Source: Roseomonas sp. KE2513 (lineage in GTDB: Bacteria > Pseudomonadota > Alphaproteobacteria > Acetobacterales > Acetobacteraceae). From it: DNA of 64,000 nucleotides. Under the pieces are notes generated by a model that had not been told where the DNA came from, searched no databases, and worked only from the letters and a program-made list of their open reading frames with translations. Below, piece after piece: positions 60,245 to 64,000 of the stretch. Made by a program: the position numbers and the translations under genes. The stretch spans positions 248,001 to 312,000 of the forward strand of contig NZ_RCVR01000001.1 in assembly GCF_016107305.1 (NCBI RefSeq), given 5' to 3'. The stretch's first letter is position 1. Every line of letters begins with the position of its first letter.

Positions 60245-63112
60245 CTAGCGCTGCGCCCGCCAGATCTGCCAGGGCGTGAGGTCGGGAAGGCGGCGCGGGT
60301 CGGCGATGGGGCCGGTCAGGCGGATGCCGACGGGCGGCACGGGGCCCTCGGGCGCCTCGGTGGCCAGGAGGTCGATGGCGGCGCGGGGCAGGTCGAGGTC
60401 GCCGCGGAGGGTCAGGGCCACGCCCTCGCCCGTGGCGGTACCCTCCGCGAGGCTCGCGCGGCCGGCGGAGAGGGTGGTGCGGAGAGTGAGCCTGTCGAAG
60501 CCCGTCGCCCCTGAGGAGAGGGCGGTGCGGAGCGCGGGTTCGTCGCCGGTCGCGGCCGCGCGGCCGGCGGCGGCGGCGTCGAGCCCGGTTAGTACTCCGC
60601 GGCGGACGGCGAGCGAGGCATTGCCGGAGAGGGTGGCGACCAGGGCGGCAAGGCTGCTGCCGGTCGCCTCCAGACGGGCCTCCGCATCTGCGTCGCCGGT
60701 CAGGACGTCGATCGGCAGGCCCAGCACTGGCCCGTTGATGCTTGCTCCGCGGAGGGTGGCGGAAAGCGTCGCGCGCGGCACCTCCCGGGAGGCGTCGAGG
60801 CTGGCGCTACCGCGCAGCGTGCCGGTTCCCAGCGCGGCTTCCGCCTCCTCCAGGGAGAGGACGCCGCCGGCCAGGCGGAGGCGCCCGCGCAGGTCGGCGA
60901 GCGCCGGGAGCCCCGCCGGATCGAGTTGCGCGATCGAAATCCCCAGTTCGCCCTCTGCCCCGCGCAGGGCTAGGAAAGGCAGTGGCGCCCGGCTGGACCA
61001 GGCGACGGCCGGGAGAAGGATGGTTTCGGCCGCGACCCGCCCGGTTAGCCTCGGCAGCGGGCCGTCGAGCGCGAGGGAGAGGGCGCCGCTGGCGCGCAGG
61101 GCACCGGCGACGAGGTCGAAGCGCTCCGCCGCGGCCCCCTGCGGCCCCACGCCGAGGCTTGCGACGAGGGAGAGCGAGCCCTGGCCGATCCACTCGCCGA
61201 GATGGATGCCGAGGGCGTCGGCGAGGAAGCGCGGGGCGCCGGGATGGCGCAGGGTAAGGCTGCCGCCGCCCTTCCTGCCCGGAAGATCGAGGGTGCCGGC
61301 AGCCTCCAGCCTCGCCTCGCCGAGATCCGCGCCGAGTTGCAGCGCGAGCGCCTCGGGTGTGCCGTTGAGGGTTCCCCGCAGCGTCAGCGGCTGGTCGGTC
61401 AGCGCCGCGCCGAGGGCCCAGCGCGGCGGCAGCAGGGAGGCGAGGGCGCGGGTATTGGGGGCAGCCAGCTCGACCGTCGCGTCGGAGAGGCGGGGGGCGG
61501 TGCCCAGGAGCGCATTGCCGGAAACGGCGAGATCCCCGCCCGCGAGACGCCCCGCGAGGCGGCGGAGCGTCAGGCGGCCGTTCTCCAGCGCGGCATCGAG
61601 TGAGGCGCGCTCCAGCGTCACGTTCCCCGCGCGGGCGCGCTCGGCGGCCAGGCGCAGGTTGGCGTCGATGCCACCGAGCAACCGGCTGGCGGTGGGCCAG
61701 TCGAGGCCGGGGCGGAGCCAACCCTCCAGGTCCAGCGTGTCGAGGTTCAGGCCGAGACCGAGGGCGGGCCGTGGACCGTGGCGCAGCACGCCGGCGCCGG
61801 AGACGCGGGCGCCGTCGATCGTCGCGGTCAGCTCGGGCACCGCGACGGAGCCGGGCTCCACCACAAGCCGGGCGCGGCCCTCCCCGCTGCGGAGGCGGGC
61901 TGGGGCGATCCAGTCCGTGCCGAGGCCAAGCGCGGCGCCGAGGGCGTCTATGGTCGCACGCAGGTCGGTGCCGGAGAAGCGCAGCGCCGCCTCCAGCCGC
62001 TCCCCGGCCGTGGCGCCGTTCAGCTCGGCCATGGTGCCGCCGGGCAGGAGGGCGGAAACGTCGCTGAGGGTGATGCGGCCCGGGGCGCCCTCCCCCGCCG
62101 CCGCCTCGCGGAAGGCGGCGGCGCGCAGGCGGCGGAGGGGCACGCCCCGGAAAGTGGCTGCCTCGGCCGAGAGGTCGAGCCCCAGCGGCAGCGTGCTCGG
62201 CCGCTGGCGGAGCGCGCCGAGCCAGGCATCGAGGTCGAGCCGGCTGGCCTGCAGCGCCGCGTCCAGCCGCGCCTCGGGCAGAAGGCGGAGCGCGATCGCG
62301 CCGCGCGCCGGGCTGCCGCCGATGTCCATGGTGAGGTCATCGGCGGCGACGAGTTCGGGCGAGACGGTCAGGCGCCCGCGGGCGCGGAAGGGGCCGGGCG
62401 GGCCTGGGACAAGCAGGGAGAGGTCCGACCCCGCGGTCTCGACGCTTCCCTCCACCGTGCCGTCGGGGGTGAGCACGCCGCGGGCGGAGAGCGAGGCGTC
62501 GCCCATGGAGAGGGTCAGGTCGATGGGGGTGATGCCGTCGAAGCCCGGGCGGCCGAGCCCGGCTTCGAAGCGCCATTCCAGGCCGCCCCAGGCGAAGCGC
62601 CCCTCCGCGCGCAGCCCGCGCGCGGCGTCGCCGGCGGTTAGGCGGGCCTGGATGGCATCCAGGCGGAGGTTGCCGAGGACGAGGCGGCTGTCCACCAGCT
62701 CGGCCGAAAGGGCGGAGAGGCCGGTCGGCAGTCCGGCGGCGTCCGCGGGCGGCCAAGGGAGACGCAGCTCCGCGCCGACGAGGGCGACCTCCCGCGGCGC
62801 GATGCGGCCGAGCAGGAGCGCGGCACCATCCAGGCGCAGGCGGAGCGCGCTGGCGGAGAAGGCGAGGGTGTCGCCCGCGGGATCCTCGGAAGGGCCTAGG
62901 CTGACGCCCTCCGCCTCGACCACCGGGCGGGGCAGAAGGCGGAGCCGCACCGGGCCGTGCAAGGTGACGGGCCGGCCGAGCCGGGCGGAAGCAAGCTCCG
63001 CCAGCTGGTCCCGCCGCGCGGTCCAATCCGTGAAGAGCGGTGCCGCCCAGAGGGCGCCGAGGAGGGCAGCCGGGAGGAGGATGCCGAGGGCGAGAAGAAG
63101 CCGCGGGCGCAT
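60245..63112 (-). CDS. AsmA-family protein
   Basis: 955 residues. A single N-terminal membrane segment (LLLALGILLPAALLGALWAAP, residues 5-25) is followed by AsmA-type sequence: SARLGRPVTLHGPVRLRLLP near residue 42 and repeated LxLxG strand blocks. The C-terminal AsmA domain ends with DLDLPRAAIDLLATEAPEG and PDLTPWQIWRAQR. AsmA proteins form long beta channels that help lipid or outer-membrane protein transport across the periplasm. It is divergent from the DjlA-like gene with a 257-base gap that shows no gene. Confidence 0.88.
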   Translation of the reverse strand: MRPRLLLALGILLPAALLGALWAAPLFTDWTARRDQLAELASARLGRPVTLHGPVRLRLLPRPVVEAEGVSLGPSEDPAGDTLAFSASALRLRLDGAALLLGRIAPREVALVGAELRLPWPPADAAGLPTGLSALSAELVDSRLVLGNLRLDAIQARLTAGDAARGLRAEGRFAWGGLEWRFEAGLGRPGFDGITPIDLTLSMGDASLSARGVLTPDGTVEGSVETAGSDLSLLVPGPPGPFRARGRLTVSPELVAADDLTMDIGGSPARGAIALRLLPEARLDAALQASRLDLDAWLGALRQRPSTLPLGLDLSAEAATFRGVPLRRLRAAAFREAAAGEGAPGRITLSDVSALLPGGTMAELNGATAGERLEAALRFSGTDLRATIDALGAALGLGTDWIAPARLRSGEGRARLVVEPGSVAVPELTATIDGARVSGAGVLRHGPRPALGLGLNLDTLDLEGWLRPGLDWPTASRLLGGIDANLRLAAERARAGNVTLERASLDAALENGRLTLRRLAGRLAGGDLAVSGNALLGTAPRLSDATVELAAPNTRALASLLPPRWALGAALTDQPLTLRGTLNGTPEALALQLGADLGEARLEAAGTLDLPGRKGGGSLTLRHPGAPRFLADALGIHLGEWIGQGSLSLVASLGVGPQGAAAERFDLVAGALRASGALSLALDGPLPRLTGRVAAETILLPAVAWSSRAPLPFLALRGAEGELGISIAQLDPAGLPALADLRGRLRLAGGVLSLEEAEAALGTGTLRGSASLDASREVPRATLSATLRGASINGPVLGLPIDVLTGDADAEARLEATGSSLAALVATLSGNASLAVRRGVLTGLDAAAAGRAAATGDEPALRTALSSGATGFDRLTLRTTLSAGRASLAEGTATGEGVALTLRGDLDLPRAAIDLLATEAPEGPVPPVGIRLTGPIADPRRLPDLTPWQIWRAQR

Positions 63113-63369
63113 GTCAGCCCCGGCGCCGTCCGCGCGGGCCGGTTGGGAAGGCGGCGGCGCGCAGCCCTCGCCCGCTGGTCCCGTTTGGTGGCAATGACCC
63201 TCCGCATGGCGTGGAACCCCGCGATTCCCAGCCCTGGAACATGCTCGACACGGCGCCGGGCGGCAAGGAACCCGCGCGCCCCTGCCGCGCTTCCGGAATG
63301 ACGGATTTACGGGCATAGGCTGGAATGTCCCGGTGGACGAACTCCGCCTGGGCCGGGCATGGGATTTCG

Positions 63370-64000
63370 ATGGGCTTCTGGGGCAAGATCATCGGCGGCG
63401 CGGTGGGCTTCGCGATGGGCGGACCGGCGGGCGCGATCCTGGGCAGCGCGCTTGGCCACGCGGCGGACGAAGGCACGGTCGGCCGCGGCATTCCCGGCCT
63501 GGACGGCGCGCGGATCGCGGCCATGCTGGGCTCGCGCGAGAGCCTTTTCGCCATCTCCGTCGTCGTGCTCTCGGCGAAGCTCGCGAAATGCGACGGGCCG
63601 GTGAAGCGCTCTGAGATCGACGCCTTCAAGCGCGCCTTCCACATTCCGCCCGAGAACATGCGGGAGGTGGCACAGCTCTTCGACCGGGCGCGCGACCAGG
63701 CCGAGGGGGCTGAACCCTATGCCGAGCGGCTGGGCGCCGCCTTCGCCGAGGAACGGGGCGTGCTGGAGGACGTGCTGGCCGCCCTGTTCCGGATCGCGGA
63801 GGCCGACGGGCCGGCGAACCGGGCGGAGCTTGCCTTCCTCGGCATGCTGCACGCGCGCATGGGGCTGGACGCCGCCGCCTGGGACCGCGCGCGGCTCGGC
63901 CGCCCGAGTCCCGGTGCACGACTGGAGACGGAGGGGCCCGACCCCTATGCCGTGCTCGGCTTGCCCCGGAATGCGACGGACCAGCAGCTTCGCGACACAT
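63370..64000 (+). CDS. DjlA-like TerB / DnaJ-domain co-chaperone (truncated by the window edge)
   Basis: Open from the ATG at 63370 to the right edge, 210 residues visible. Residues about 7-33 are a Gly-rich membrane segment (IIGGAVGFAMGGPAGAILG). A TerB-like helical domain occupies about 60-175 (SLFAISVVVLSAKLAKCDGPVKR, and FRIAEADGPANRAELAFL with conserved acidic positions). A J-domain begins at DPYAVLGLPRNATDQQLRD. The architecture matches inner-membrane DjlA, which stimulates DnaK. The HPD motif is beyond the window. Confidence 0.88.
   Translation, partial: MGFWGKIIGGAVGFAMGGPAGAILGSALGHAADEGTVGRGIPGLDGARIAAMLGSRESLFAISVVVLSAKLAKCDGPVKRSEIDAFKRAFHIPPENMREVAQLFDRARDQAEGAEPYAERLGAAFAEERGVLEDVLAALFRIAEADGPANRAELAFLGMLHARMGLDAAAWDRARLGRPSPGARLETEGPDPYAVLGLPRNATDQQLRDT

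Noticed and set aside
1-64000. CRISPR array, prophage or insertion sequence
   Set aside because: No regularly spaced repeats, no transposase, integrase or phage structural genes were found on either strand, and base composition looks even by eye.

Overview
The window is a compact, very GC-rich (by eye near 70%) chromosomal segment of an alphaproteobacterium, most likely a Roseomonas-like member of the Acetobacteraceae. The strongest support is a circularly permuted two-piece tmRNA gene next to an alphaproteobacterial-type sspB, together with hflK-hflC-degP, thyX, a class I fumarase and several Bug/TctC-type solute receptors. I see no insertion sequences, prophage, CRISPR array, plasmid functions or large foreign-looking block. 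It reads as ordinary chromosome with accessory catabolic and transport genes.

Layout. 1-6.0 kb: a partial hypothetical gene, an MFS permease overlapping an ArsB-like permease, glutathione reductase and succinate-semialdehyde dehydrogenase. 6.1-10.0 kb: a FadR-type GntR regulator divergent from a fumarylacetoacetase / cyclase / TctC-receptor operon, which looks like one catabolic unit. 10-16 kb: a VOC protein, an Fsr-like MFS exporter, the glmU-glmS pair for UDP-GlcNAc synthesis, and phosphoglycolate phosphatase. 16-24.5 kb: an orphan ModA-like protein, a DUF3108 protein, tRNA-Val(CAC), a four-EF-hand periplasmic protein, a nucleobase permease with an unusual soluble C-terminal domain, an M20 dipeptidase, an acyl-CoA dehydrogenase and two small exported proteins. 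24.5-31.5 kb: a fused indolepyruvate ferredoxin oxidoreductase divergent from an Lrp/AsnC regulator, a cadherin/Calx-beta protein with a Pro-rich linker, and a Sco copper chaperone.

31.6-43 kb: serA, an IlvD/Edd sugar-acid dehydratase next to a mannitol-dehydrogenase-family enzyme, an orphan UgpB-type receptor, the membrane quality-control cluster hflK-hflC-degP, and the Fe-S carrier gene mrp. 43-48 kb: an acyltransferase-3 protein, a Tat-exported M20D amidohydrolase, an SDR plus ribokinase pair, and thyX. 49-50 kb: permuted ssrA beside sspB. This is a functional pair: the tag-encoding RNA and the adaptor that hands tagged proteins to ClpXP. 50-57 kb: fumA, an HWE-type sensor kinase, a RidA-VOC-aldolase operon, fumC (so both fumarase classes lie within 7 kb) and a ribbon-helix-helix protein. 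57-60 kb: a LysR regulator divergent from a three-gene NmrA / AtaL-like / NAD(P)-binding operon. 60-64 kb: a large AsmA-family protein divergent from a truncated TerB-DnaJ (DjlA-like) gene.

Most genes are ordinary and well supported. The candidates for something less described are the permease-attached domain at about 20.15-20.55 kb, the signal-less cadherin/Calx-beta protein, the FAH/cyclase/receptor operon with its near-leaderless divergent regulator, and the LysR-controlled NmrA/AtaL/SDR cluster. Many intergenic gaps carry GC-rich hairpins without U-tracts. I list the clearest as probable terminators at low to moderate confidence.
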